Of a stretch of DNA of 64,000 nucleotides, positions 27,902 to 37,259 are shown in pieces. The stretch is taken from NCBI RefSeq assembly GCF_002277815.1, contig NZ_NKJI01000009.1, positions 1 to 64,000 on the forward strand, in the 5' to 3' direction. The stretch is from Pseudomonas sp. ERMR1:02. GTDB lineage: Bacteria > Pseudomonadota > Gammaproteobacteria > Pseudomonadales > Pseudomonadaceae. Each line of letters starts with the position of its first letter. Within the stretch, counting starts at the first letter, position 1. The notes beneath the pieces were generated by a model that worked only from the letters and a program-made list of their open reading frames with translations, had not been told where the DNA came from and ran no database searches. The position numbers and the translations under genes are program-made.

Positions 27902-29362
27902 TTACAACACCGAAGCTGTCTGTGGCAGTTTCGGCTGGCGATACAGATCCAGCAGCACCTGATCGAGCACCGACGATGCGCCGAACGGGGCCTTGTCGTT
28001 GAGGATCGCTACCACCGCCCAGGTATTACCGTTGATGTCACGGCTGAAACCGGCGATTGCGCGCACGGTGTTCAGGGTGCCGGTCTTGACGTGAGCTTCA
28101 CCGCGCATCGCGGTGGTCTTCAGGCGTTTGCGCATGGTGCCGTCGGTGCCGGCTATCGGCATCGAGCTGATGTACTCGGCGGCGTAAGGGCTACGCCATG
28201 CGGCTTGCAGCATCGAAGCCATTTCCCGGGCGCTGACGCGTTCGGCGCGGGACAGGCCAGACCCGTTCTCCATCACCAGGTGTGGCGCGGTGATGCCTTT
28301 CTTCGCCAGCCACTGACGCACAACTCGCTGGGCAGCCTTGGCGTCGTCGGCATCGGCATCGGTGCGGAATTTCTGCCCCAGGCTCAGGAACAGCTGCTGG
28401 GCCATGGTGTTGTTACTGTATTTGTTGATGTCGCGAATGATTTCCGCAAGATCCGGCGAGAACGCCCGCGCCAGCACCTTGGCGTCTTTAGGCGTTGGCG
28501 CCAGAACGTCCTTGCCCTGAATGCTGCCACCCAGCTCTTTCCAGATTGCACGCACGGCACCGGCGGTATAGGTCGCGTGGTCGAGCAGCGACAGGTAAGT
28601 TTGAGAGCTGCAACCATCACCCAATTGGCCACCGACCGTCACGGTCACGCTGCCATCGGCCTGAGAAACCGGGTTGTAACGCACACCGCCGGTGCACTGT
28701 TTGGAATTGACCGCTTTGACCTGATTCTCGATGCGAATGCTGGCAATCGGCGGTTCCACGGAGATCAGCACCCGACCACCGTCGTTGCGCGCAACAAAGC
28801 GCAGGGCCTTGAGGTTAACCAGCAACGAGTCGGGTTTGACCAGGAACGGTTTGTTCTCATCGTTGCCGTCGTCGTTGAACTCCGGCAGTTGCGGTTGCAC
28901 GAAGAAGCTTTTATCCAGCACCAGGTCGCCGGTGACCTGGGTCACGCCGTTGGCGCGCAGGTCGCGCATCAGCAGCCAGAGTTTTTCCATATTCAGCTTC
29001 GGATCACCGCCACCCTTGAGGTAGAGGTTGCCGTTGAGGATGCCGCCGCTGAGGGTGCCATCGGTGTAGAACTCGGTTTTCCACTGGTGGTTCGGGCCGA
29101 GCATTTCCAGGGCCGCGTAGGTGGTCACCAGTTTCATGGTCGAGGCCGGGTTGACCGAAACATCAGCGTTGAAAACGGTGGCGGTGCCGGGCCCGGTGAG
29201 CGGAATCATCACCAGCGACAGGGCGTTGTCCTGCAACTTGCTGGCCTTGAGGGCTTTTTCAACATTGGGCGACAAAGCGGTATTGATCGGATCAGCGGAA
29301 ACGGGGAGGGCCAGCGGAAATAGGAGGCTAGCCAGCAGCAGTGGACGCAACGATTTGATCAT
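27902..29362 (-). CDS. dacB: D-alanyl-D-alanine carboxypeptidase/endopeptidase (PBP4 type)
   Basis: DacB trims and opens peptidoglycan cross-links in the periplasm. The 486-residue product has a signal peptide (first 23 residues, ending VSA), the active-site SxxK motif at S74-T-M-K77, an SxN motif in KYSNNTMAQ and the HVKTGTLN KTG box near the C-terminus, with a large insert between the first two motifs as in class C low-mass penicillin-binding proteins. Length fits the family. Confidence 0.95.
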   Translation of the reverse strand: MIKSLRPLLLASLLFPLALPVSADPINTALSPNVEKALKASKLQDNALSLVMIPLTGPGTATVFNADVSVNPASTMKLVTTYAALEMLGPNHQWKTEFYTDGTLSGGILNGNLYLKGGGDPKLNMEKLWLLMRDLRANGVTQVTGDLVLDKSFFVQPQLPEFNDDGNDENKPFLVKPDSLLVNLKALRFVARNDGGRVLISVEPPIASIRIENQVKAVNSKQCTGGVRYNPVSQADGSVTVTVGGQLGDGCSSQTYLSLLDHATYTAGAVRAIWKELGGSIQGKDVLAPTPKDAKVLARAFSPDLAEIIRDINKYSNNTMAQQLFLSLGQKFRTDADADDAKAAQRVVRQWLAKKGITAPHLVMENGSGLSRAERVSAREMASMLQAAWRSPYAAEYISSMPIAGTDGTMRKRLKTTAMRGEAHVKTGTLNTVRAIAGFSRDINGNTWAVVAILNDKAPFGASSVLDQVLLDLYRQPKLPQTASVL

Positions 29363-29595
29363 CTGAAATAAAACCCTACAGTCGAGGGGGAAAAGACGAG
29401 GGCGTGAATATGAAAACCCTCAGCGGTCACAAAAGTGTCGGCATTATGCCCCAAGGTGTCGTGGCTTGTGCCGTGCCTTGGTCTTGTTATCGGCTATTTT
29501 TTTACCGGCGGTAGGGCGCGCGCCGTTCAGAGGCGGGCAATCGGCGGCTTAAACTGGTAAAGTGCCGGCCGTTATTACTTAAGAGGATTGTTCCA

Positions 29596-29940
29596 ATGGC
29601 GACTAACCGTTCCCAGCGTCTGCGCAAAAAACTGTGCGTTGATGAATTTCAAGAGCTGGGTTTCGAGCTGAACCTGGATTTCAAAGAAGATTTGGCTGAT
29701 GAAGCCATTGATGCTTTCCTCGATGCGTTCCTCAAAGAAGCCATGGAAGCCAACGGTCTGGGTTATGTTGGCGGTGACGACTACGGTCTGGTTTGCCTGC
29801 AGAAGCGTGGCTCGGTCAGCGCTGAACAGCGCGCTGCCGTTGAAGCCTGGCTCAAAGGCCGCACCGAGCTGACCAGCGTTGAAGTCAGCCCGCTGATGGA
29901 CGTCTGGTACCCGGAAAAGCCGATCAATCCGGTAGCTTGA
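29596..29940 (+). CDS. yggL: YggL family (DUF469) 50S ribosome-associated protein
   Basis: The 114-residue acidic product begins MATNRSQRLRKKLCVDEFQE and contains the family block GDDYGLVCLQKRGSVS. YggL proteins bind the 50S ribosomal subunit; their exact role is unclear. AAGAGGA stands nine bases before the ATG. A strong terminator follows directly, so the gene is monocistronic. Confidence 0.9.
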   Translation: MATNRSQRLRKKLCVDEFQELGFELNLDFKEDLADEAIDAFLDAFLKEAMEANGLGYVGGDDYGLVCLQKRGSVSAEQRAAVEAWLKGRTELTSVEVSPLMDVWYPEKPINPVA

Positions 29941-29946
29941 TGATCT

Positions 29947-29981
29947 GAAAAAACGGCGACCCGAGGGTCGCCGTTTTTTTG
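29947..29981 (+). terminator. Intrinsic terminator after yggL
   Basis: The stem ACGGCGACCC / GGGTCGCCGT with a short loop is followed by seven T. It starts within ten bases of the yggL stop codon. Confidence 0.9.
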
Positions 29982-30030
29982 TGCCTGCTTTTTGGTTCAT
30001 GGCTTGGTTGCGATGGCGATCCCGGAAATG

Positions 30031-30092
30031 CCTTCGCGGGCGAGCCTCGCTCCTACAGGAGACCATTGTAGGAGCGAGGCTTGCCCGCGAAG
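30031..30092. repeat. REP-like inverted repeat, opposite orientation
   Basis: Here the arms point outwards compared with other copies: GCCTCGCTCCTACAGGA comes first and TTGTAGGAGCGAGGCTTGCC second, with almost no spacer. It lies between yggL and the end of benE. Confidence 0.85.
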
Positions 30093-30104
30093 CTTTTGAG
30101 GTCC

Positions 30105-31295
30105 CTAAGCTTTGCGCCAATTCAAAATCATCAACGTGACCACCCCCGCAACAATCCCCCAGAACGCCGAACCGATGGAAAACAGCGTCAGCCCTGACGC
30201 CGTGACCATAAAGGTGATCAGCGCCGCTTCACGTTCCTTCACTTCACTCATGGCAATGCTCAGGCCGTTGATGATCGAGCCGAACAACGCCAATGCTGCA
30301 ATCGACAGCACCAATTCCTTGGGCAGTGCGGCAAACAACGCAGCCAGTGTCGCGCCAAAAACACCTGCGATCCCGTAGAAAATCCCGCACCACACCGCTG
30401 CCGTATAGCGTTTGTTGCGATCCTCATGGGCATGCGGCCCGGTGCAGATCGCCGCGCTGATGGCCGCGAGGTTGATCCCGTGGGAGCCGAACGGCGCCAG
30501 CAGCAACGAAGCGATACCGGTGGTGGTGATCAGTGGCGAGGCCGGCACGCTGTAGCCGTCGGCGCGCAACACGGCGATGCCCGGCATGTTTTGCGAGGTC
30601 ATTGCCACCACGAACAACGGGATGCCGATGCTGATCGTCGCGGCGAGGGAGAAGTGCGGAGTGGTCCAGACCGGCGTGGCCACTTCCAGATGAAAACCGC
30701 TGAAGTCCAGCAGTCCCATGAACCCTGACAATGCTGTGCCGATCAACAACGCGCCCAATACCGCATAGCGCGGTGATAAGCGTTTGATTACCAGGTAGGT
30801 GAAGAACATGCCCAGCACCAGTGCGGTCCGATGCTGGGCGGCGACGAAAATTTCGCTGCCGATCTTGAACAGAATCCCCGCCAGCAATGCCGCTGCCAGT
30901 GATGCGGGAATTTTTTTCACCAAGCGCTCGAAGCTACCGGTCAGGCCACAAATCGTCACCAGCACTGCGCAGGTAATATAGGCCCCGATGGCTTCGCCAT
31001 AACTCACGCCGCCCAGGCTTGTGATCAGCAGTGCAGCGCCGGGGGTCGACCAGGCGATGGTGATCGGTGTGCGATAGCGTAACGACAGGCCGATCGAGCA
31101 CACCGCCATGCCGATGGAAATCGCCCAGATCCACGACGAAATCTGCCCGCTGGTCAGGCCCGCCGCTTGCCCGGCCTGGAACATCAGGACCAGGGAACTG
31201 GTGTAGCCGGTCATCATGGCGATGAACCCGGCGACGATGGCTGAGGGTGACGTGTCGGCCAATGGGCGCAGTTGCGTGTGCGTCGTGTCGTTCAT
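30105..31295 (-). CDS. benE: BenE family benzoate/H+ symporter-like transporter
   Basis: This inner-membrane transporter has 396 residues and about 11-12 hydrophobic segments. The sequence MTGYTSSLVLMFQAGQAAGL near the N-terminus and GSHGINLAAISAAICTGPHAHED in the second half are typical of BenE. Benzoate uptake is the known function of the founding member; no benzoate catabolic genes lie nearby, so the substrate is open. A GntR regulator is divergently placed about 330 bases upstream. Confidence 0.88.
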   Translation of the reverse strand: MNDTTHTQLRPLADTSPSAIVAGFIAMMTGYTSSLVLMFQAGQAAGLTSGQISSWIWAISIGMAVCSIGLSLRYRTPITIAWSTPGAALLITSLGGVSYGEAIGAYITCAVLVTICGLTGSFERLVKKIPASLAAALLAGILFKIGSEIFVAAQHRTALVLGMFFTYLVIKRLSPRYAVLGALLIGTALSGFMGLLDFSGFHLEVATPVWTTPHFSLAATISIGIPLFVVAMTSQNMPGIAVLRADGYSVPASPLITTTGIASLLLAPFGSHGINLAAISAAICTGPHAHEDRNKRYTAAVWCGIFYGIAGVFGATLAALFAALPKELVLSIAALALFGSIINGLSIAMSEVKEREAALITFMVTASGLTLFSIGSAFWGIVAGVVTLMILNWRKA

Positions 31296-31327
31296 GACGG
31301 CAGTGATCCTGGTATTGATGAAATCCC

Positions 31328-31430
31328 CCTGTAGGAGCGAGCCTGCTCGCGATGAACGTCAGAGCGCCGAGGGGAATCAGGCATCCAGCGTTATCGTTGA
31401 CGACCATCGCGAGCAGGCTCGCTCCTACAG
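31328..31430. repeat. REP-like inverted repeat, TGTAGGAG family
   Basis: Arms CTGTAGGAGCGAGCCTGCTC and its near reverse complement, lying in the divergent region between benE and the GntR gene. Confidence 0.85.
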
Positions 31431-31519
31431 TTACGGGTTTAAGCCTAAACTCAAATGTAAGCAGGCGTTGCTATACAGCGGAAGCGACAAAGAGCCGTAC
31501 AGTCGTGTTGCCACCGTCC

Positions 31520-31531
31520 ATTGTGTACAAT
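31520..31531. promoter_or_regulatory. Candidate GntR-family operator
   Basis: ATTGTGTACAAT is a near-perfect dyad with the TTGT..ACAA pattern common for FadR-type GntR proteins. It lies about 95 bases before the start of the GntR gene and between it and benE, so it may serve autoregulation or control of the divergent transporter. No experimental support. Confidence 0.45.
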
Positions 31532-31623
31532 CGCAGTGTTTTTTACGCGATACTTGCCAGCGACCCACTGTGCCGTATTACAGTCACGGTCAATTCGCCG
31601 CAGTTCTCCCGACTCGAGTGCCC

Positions 31624-32388
31624 ATGAACGAACAGTTGCAACCCCTCAAGAAACAACCGCGAGCAGGTAAAGCCGGCCGCAGCGGTACCCAGGACGATAT
31701 TGTCTACGCGCATATCTTCGAGGCCATCCTCGAACAGCGCCTGGCGCCCGGCACCAAGTTGAGCGAAGAAGCGCTGGGGGAAATTTTCGGGGTCAGCCGC
31801 ACCATCATTCGCCGCGCGCTGTCGCGTCTGGCCCATGAAGGCGTGGTGCTGCTGCGGCCGAATCGCGGCGCCGTGGTCGCAAGTCCCAGTGTCGAAGAGG
31901 CGCGTCAGGTGTTTATGGCCCGGCGTCTTGTGGAGCGTGCGATCACTGAGCTGGCGGTTCAACATGCCACCGCCGAGCAAATTGCCGAGTTGCGCCAGAT
32001 GGTCAACGACGAACGCGACAGCTTCTCCCGTGGCGATCGTGGCGCGGGCATCCGTCTGTCGGGCGAGTTTCACCTGAAACTGGCTGAAGCGGCGAAAAAC
32101 GCCCCGTTGATCAGCTTCCAGCGCAGCCTGGTATCGCAGACCTCGCTGATCATCGCCCAGTACGAAAGCGGCAACCGTTCCCACTGCTCCTACGACGAGC
32201 ACACCCAGCTGATCGACGCGATCGAAGCGCGCAACGCTGAGCTGGCAGTGGACCTGATGATGCATCACATGGATCACATCGACAGCAAACTCAACCTCGA
32301 CGAAGAAAGTGCGTCGGATGATTTGCATGCAGTGTTTTCGCATTTGTTGCAGACCAAGAAGCCAGGGCGTTCGCCAGCGAAAATCTAA
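31624..32388 (+). CDS. GntR family regulator, FadR (FCD) subfamily
   Basis: The 254-residue product has an N-terminal winged helix (about residues 25-90; GTKLSEEALGEIFGVSRTIIRRALSRLAHEGVV core) and a C-terminal FCD ligand-binding domain with the metal-binding type histidines (FHLKLAEAA, MMHHMDHID). The frame extends upstream, but the ATG at 31624 is the natural start for this domain arrangement. Convergent with guaD on the right and divergent from benE on the left. Ligand unknown; a purine or aromatic compound is plausible from the neighbours. Confidence 0.88.
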   Translation: MNEQLQPLKKQPRAGKAGRSGTQDDIVYAHIFEAILEQRLAPGTKLSEEALGEIFGVSRTIIRRALSRLAHEGVVLLRPNRGAVVASPSVEEARQVFMARRLVERAITELAVQHATAEQIAELRQMVNDERDSFSRGDRGAGIRLSGEFHLKLAEAAKNAPLISFQRSLVSQTSLIIAQYESGNRSHCSYDEHTQLIDAIEARNAELAVDLMMHHMDHIDSKLNLDEESASDDLHAVFSHLLQTKKPGRSPAKI

Positions 32389-32394
32389 CATCGC

Positions 32395-32502
32395 CCCCTG
32401 TAGGAGCGAGCCTGCTCGCGATGGTCGTCAACGATTACGCGGGAAGCCTGATACCCCGCGGCGCCCTCGAGTCCATCGCGAGCAGGCTCGCTCCTACAGG
32501 GG
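32395..32502. repeat. REP-like inverted repeat, TGTAGGAG family
   Basis: Arms CCTGTAGGAGCGAGCCTGCT and its near reverse complement, starting directly after the GntR stop codon. Confidence 0.85.
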
Positions 32503-32504
32503 CA

Positions 32505-32545
32505 TAAAAAATCCCCCGGAATCTGACGATTGCGGGGGATTTTTA
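32505..32545. terminator. Bidirectional terminator between gntR and guaD
   Basis: AAAAAATCCCCC and GGGGGATTTTTA form a stem with A and T runs on either side, so it can end transcription from both convergent genes. Confidence 0.85.
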
Positions 32546-32558
32546 TGCCTGCAATTTC

Positions 32559-33863
32559 TTACCGCTGATGCACCAGATTCCCCGCCGCATACGTCTGCAG
32601 CACTGTCCGGTCATCCCCCAGCGTCATCAGCACAAACAACGTCTCGGCAATGGTATTGGCCTGCTTCAAGCGATAACCCAGCAGCGGCGTGGCGTTGTAG
32701 TCCAGCACCAGGAAGTCGGCGTCGGTGCCCGGTTGCAGGTTGCCGATCTTGTCCTCCAGTCGCAACGCGCGGGCGCCGCCAAGGGTCGCCAGGTACAGCG
32801 ACTTGAACGGACTCAGGCGCGCACCTTGCATTTGCATCACCTTGTACGCTTCGTTGAGGGTCTGCAGCAGCGAGAAACTGGTGCCGCCGCCAACGTCGGT
32901 GCCCAAACCGACATTCAGTTTGTGCTTCTCGGCCATCGGCAGGTTGAACAAACCGCTGCCAAGGAAAAAGTTCGAAGTCGGGCAGAAGGCGATGGCCGAA
33001 CCGGTTTCGGCCAGGCGCGCGCACTCGTCGTCGCACAGGTGCACACCGTGGGCGAACACCGAGCGTTCGCCGAGCAACTGGTAGTGATCGTAGACGTCGA
33101 GGTAGCCCTCGCACTCCGGGAACAGCGCCTTGACCCACTCGACTTCCTTGAGGTTTTCGCTGATGTGGGTCTGCATGTACAGATCCGGGTATTCGCTGAG
33201 CAACTGCCCAGCCAGGGCGAGTTGTTCTGGGGTGCTGGTCGGTGCGAAGCGCGGCGTGACCGCATAGTGCAGGCGACCCTTGCCGTGCCAGCGCTCGATC
33301 AGCGCCTTGCTTTCGACATAGCTGGATTCGGCGGTGTCGGTCAGGTAGTCCGGCGCGTTGCGGTCCATCATCACCTTGCCCGCGATCATCCGCAGATCCA
33401 GCTGTTCGGCGGCTTCGAAGAACGAGTTAACCGATTGCGGATGCACGCTGCCGAACACCAGTGCGGTGGTGGTGCCGTTGCGCAGCAGTTCCTTGATAAA
33501 AATGTCCGCGACTTCGTCGGCATGGGCCTTGTCGGCGAACTGGCTTTCGCACGGGAAGGTGTAAGTGTTAAGCCAGTCCAGCAATTGCTCGCCGTAGGCG
33601 CCGACCATGCCGGTTTGCGGCAGGTGGATGTGGGTGTCGATGAAGCCGGCGGTAATCAGCGCATCCTGGTATTGGGTGATTTCGATATCGGCCGCCAGGG
33701 TCGGCAGCAATTCGCTGGCGTGGCCCAGGGCACTGATTTTTCCGTTATCGACCACCAGCAAGCCATCTTCGAAGTACTCGTAGGAGGCCTCGATACCCAC
33801 TTCGGCAGGGTCGGCGATGCTGTGCAGGATGGCGGCGCGGTAGGCTTTGCGAGTCAGTGGCAT
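32559..33863 (-). CDS. guaD: Guanine deaminase
   Basis: GuaD converts guanine to xanthine, feeding xanthine dehydrogenase encoded next to it. The 434-residue product of the amidohydrolase superfamily carries the zinc-ligand motif DTHIHLPQ, then MQTHISEN, AHGVHLCDDE and GLGTDVGGGTSFS, in the expected order. It is the last gene of the minus-strand block xdhA-xdhB-xdhC-guaD and follows xdhC by 25 bases. Confidence 0.95.
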   Translation of the reverse strand: MPLTRKAYRAAILHSIADPAEVGIEASYEYFEDGLLVVDNGKISALGHASELLPTLAADIEITQYQDALITAGFIDTHIHLPQTGMVGAYGEQLLDWLNTYTFPCESQFADKAHADEVADIFIKELLRNGTTTALVFGSVHPQSVNSFFEAAEQLDLRMIAGKVMMDRNAPDYLTDTAESSYVESKALIERWHGKGRLHYAVTPRFAPTSTPEQLALAGQLLSEYPDLYMQTHISENLKEVEWVKALFPECEGYLDVYDHYQLLGERSVFAHGVHLCDDECARLAETGSAIAFCPTSNFFLGSGLFNLPMAEKHKLNVGLGTDVGGGTSFSLLQTLNEAYKVMQMQGARLSPFKSLYLATLGGARALRLEDKIGNLQPGTDADFLVLDYNATPLLGYRLKQANTIAETLFVLMTLGDDRTVLQTYAAGNLVHQR

Positions 33864-33888
33864 GGTTGCTCTCTATTTATGAAGCAGC

Positions 33889-34752
33889 TCAATTGGAGGC
33901 TTTGAGGTTTGCGGCCTGACTGCGGCGTGAAGCGGGCAGCAGTTTGGCAATCGGTTCGGCGCTGGCGGTGTGCTGGCCGAAATTGGCGTTATAGGTGGCG
34001 ATGATTTCGCCGGCGATGGAGATGGCGATTTCCACAGGCAACTTGCCTTTGACTTCACCGATGCCCATCGGACAGCGCATGCGTTGCAGCACGCTGCTGT
34101 CAAACCCACGGTCGCGCAGACGGTGTTCGAACTTCACCCGTTTGGTTTTCGAGCCGATCAGGCCGAAGTAGGCGAAGTCGTTGCGTTTGAGGATCGCGGC
34201 GGTGAGTTCGAGGTCGAGCTGGTGGTTGTGGGTCATGACGATGCAGTAGCTGCCGGCGGGCAGGTCGTCGATTTCATCCACCGGTTCTTCGCTGACAATT
34301 TTGCGCACGCCGTGGGGGATCTGCTCCGGGAATTCGGCGTCCCGCGAGTCGATCCAGCGCACCCGGCAGGGCAGGCTGGCGAGCAGCGGCACCAGCGCCC
34401 GGCCGACATGACCGGCGCCGAACACGGCGATCTGCGCCTGGACCTGGCCCATCGGTTCGAACAGCAATACCGTCGCGCCACCGCAGCACTGGCCCAGACT
34501 GGCGCCGAGGCTGAAGCGCTCCAGATGGGTGTCCTGTTTGCCGCTGACAAGCATCTCGCGGGCGATCTGCATGGCTTTGTATTCCAGATGCCCGCCACCG
34601 ATAGTGTCGAACGTCTGGTTGGCGCTGATGACCATCTTCGAGCCGGCATTGCGCGGCGTCGAGCCGAGCTCTTCGATGATGGTCACCAATACGCAGGGTT
34701 CACCCCGGTTTTGCAGGTCGGCGAGGGCGTCGATCCAGTTGTACATGTTCAC
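33889..34752 (-). CDS. xdhC: Xanthine dehydrogenase accessory protein XdhC
   Basis: XdhC binds molybdenum cofactor, promotes its sulfuration and hands it to XdhB. The 287-residue product has the N-terminal XdhC/CoxI block (CVLVTIIEELGSTPRNAGSKM core, then GGGHLEYKA and GQCCGGATVLLFEP) and a C-terminal Rossmann-like domain (VFGAGHVGRALVPLL). Order and spacing relative to xdhAB and guaD are as in other Pseudomonas. Confidence 0.95.
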   Translation of the reverse strand: MNMYNWIDALADLQNRGEPCVLVTIIEELGSTPRNAGSKMVISANQTFDTIGGGHLEYKAMQIAREMLVSGKQDTHLERFSLGASLGQCCGGATVLLFEPMGQVQAQIAVFGAGHVGRALVPLLASLPCRVRWIDSRDAEFPEQIPHGVRKIVSEEPVDEIDDLPAGSYCIVMTHNHQLDLELTAAILKRNDFAYFGLIGSKTKRVKFEHRLRDRGFDSSVLQRMRCPMGIGEVKGKLPVEIAISIAGEIIATYNANFGQHTASAEPIAKLLPASRRSQAANLKASN

Positions 34753-34780
34753 CTCGACATCGTTGTTGTCTGTTCGGGCC

Positions 34781-34850
34781 TCTTCGCGGGCAAGCCTCGC
34801 TCCTACAGGTTTTGCATTGCCCTTGTAGGAGCGAGGCTTGCCCGCGAAGG
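34781..34850. repeat. REP-like inverted repeat, opposite orientation
   Basis: Arms CGGGCAAGCCTCGCTCCTAC and TTGTAGGAGCGAGGCTTGCC with a short spacer, inside the xdh block between xdhB and xdhC. Its placement within an operon suggests it may affect mRNA stability between the two genes. Confidence 0.85.
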
Positions 34851-34863
34851 CAGCGCCTCGTTC

Positions 34864-37259
34864 TTAGAGCGAAGCCAACTCAACCTCGGTTTCGGCAGCC
34901 TTAGCCACCTTCAACTGCCGCATCTGCTCGCAACCCCACAACACCCGCTCCGGCGTCGCCGGTGCGTCGATTTTCGGTTGATGTTTGTAATCGCCCAGGC
35001 TCGCCACCGCGTCCTTGATCGCGCACCACGCGGCGATGCCGAGCATGAAGGGTGGCTCGCCCACAGCCTTGGAGTGGAACACCGTGTCTTCCGGGTTCTT
35101 GCGGTTTTCCACCAGTTTCACCCGCAGGTCCAGCGGCATGTCCGCCACGGCCGGGATCTTGTAGCTGGCCGGGCCGTTGGTCATCAGCTTGCCTTTGTTG
35201 TTCCACACCAACTCTTCCATGGTCAGCCAGCCATGCCCTGGATGAAACCACCCTCGACCTGGCCGATGTCGATGGCCGGGTTCAGCGAGGCGCCGACGTC
35301 ATGGAGGATGTCGGTGCGCAGCATTTTGTATTCGCCGGTCAGGGTGTCGACGAGCACTTCGCAGCACGCCGCGCCAAAGGCGAAGTAGTAGAACGGCCGA
35401 CCACGGGCCTGGCTGCGGTCGTAGTAGATTTTCGGGGTCTTGTAGAAGCCGGTGCTCGACAGCGACACCTGATTGAAATACGCCTGTTGAATCAGCGCCT
35501 CGAAGGTCAGGATGTGATCGCGAACCCGTACGTGGCCGTTGTGAAACTCCACGTCCTCTTCGCTGACCTTGTATTGCCGCGCGGCAAATTCCACCAGGCG
35601 TTGCTTGATGATTTCCGCCGCATTTTGCGCAGCCTTGCCGTTCAAGTCGGCACCGCTGGACGCTGCCGTCGGCGAAGTGTTCGGCACTTTGTCGGTGTTG
35701 GTCGCGGTAATCTGCACGCGGTCCATTTCCACCTGGAACACTTCAGCCACAACCTGCGCGACTTTGGTGTTCAGGCCCTGGCCCATTTCGGTGCCGCCGT
35801 GGTTCAAGTGGATGCTGCCGTCGGTGTAGACGTGCACCAGCGCACCGGCCTGGTTGAGGAAGCTGGCGGTGAAGGAGATACCGAATTTCACCGGGGTCAG
35901 CGCCAGGCCTTTTTTCAGGATCGGGCTGTTGGCGTTGTAACGACGGATCGCCTCACGGCGCTCAAAATACTGGCTGCTTTCTTCAAGTTCCGAGGTCATT
36001 TCCTCGAGCATGTTGTGCTCGACGGTCTGGTAATAATGAGTGACGTTGCGCTCGGTCTTGCCGTAGTAGTTGGCCTTGCGCACTGCCAGCGGATCGAGGG
36101 CCAGATAGCGGGCAATGGCATCCATCACTTCTTCGATGGCGACCATGCCTTGCGGGCCGCCGAAGCCTCGGTAAGCGGTGTTCGACGCGGTGTTGGTCTT
36201 GCAGCGATGGCCATTGATCGTCGCATCGCCCAGGTAATACGAGTTGTCCGAGTGGAACATGGCGCGGTCGACAATCGAGTTCGACAGGTCTGGCGAACAG
36301 CCGCAGTTACCCGCCAGTTCCAGCTGGATGCCGTGCAGGCGCCCGCTGTCGTCAAGCCCACGTCGTATTCGATATAGAAGGGATGGCGCTTGCCGGTCAT
36401 CAACATGTCTTCGACCCGTGGCAGGCGCATCTTCGTCGGTTGACCGGTCAGGTGCGCGATCACCGCGCACAGGCAGGCCGGGCTCGCGGCTTGGGTTTCC
36501 TTGCCGCCGAAACCACCGCCATGCGACGCATGTCGACGACGATTTTGTTCATCGACACGTCCAGCACTTCGGCCACCAGTTTCTGCACTTCGGTGGGTTC
36601 TGGGTCGAGCAATAGACGATCATGCCGCCGTCTTCGGTGGGCATCACCGAAGAGATCTGGGTTTCCAGGTAGAAGTGTTCCTGGCCACCGATGTGCAGCG
36701 TGCCCTGGATACGATTTTTCGCTGTCGCCAATGCGCCCACTGAATCACCGCGTTGATGGGTGTGGCTGTCCAGCACGAAATGCTTTTTGCGAAAGGCCTC
36801 GACCACGTCCAGCACCGGTTCCAGGTCTTCGTATTCGATCACCGCGGCCATCGCGGCCTTGCGTGCGGTCTCCAGGTCACAGGCGGCCACGGCCATCACC
36901 ACCTGCCCGACGAACTGCACCGTGTCGATGGCCAGCAACGGGTCACCGGGCATCAGCGGGCCGATGTCCTTCAGGCCCGGCACGTCCTCGTGGGTGATGG
37001 CGATGCGCACACCTTCGAAGGCGTAGCACGGCGCGGTGTCGATACTGATGATTCTGGCGTGGGCGCGATCCGAAAGGCGGGCGTACACGTGCAACTGATT
37101 GGGGAATTCCAGGCGATCGTCGATGTACTGCGCTTCACCGGACACATGTTTGGCGGCGCTGTCGTGCTTGACGCTGCGGCCGACACCGGTGGTCAGGTCC
37201 TTGGCGAACAGTTCAGCCAGTTCGGCCTGGGTCTTCTCTACGGCGTGATGATTAGACAT
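34864..37259 (-). pseudogene. xdhB: Xanthine dehydrogenase molybdopterin subunit XdhB, four frameshifts
   Basis: XdhB carries the molybdenum cofactor that hydroxylates hypoxanthine and xanthine. The protein sequence is complete but spread over all three frames. It starts at 37259 (MSNHHAVEKTQAEL), breaks near 36598 (NPTEVQKLVAE continues), near 36526 (MGGGFGGKET continues), near 36355 (after FYIEYDVG) and near 35222 (FIQGMGWLTMEEL). Each needs one added base. The repaired length is 799 aa, standard for the family. Motifs include GGGFGGKE, AYRGFGGPQG and GGTEMGQGLNTK. The start overlaps the xdhA end by eight bases. Confidence 0.9.

Noticed and set aside
32568..33905. A 445-codon + strand frame opposite guaD
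   Set aside because: guaD on the minus strand has all amidohydrolase motifs; the opposite frame is a shadow.
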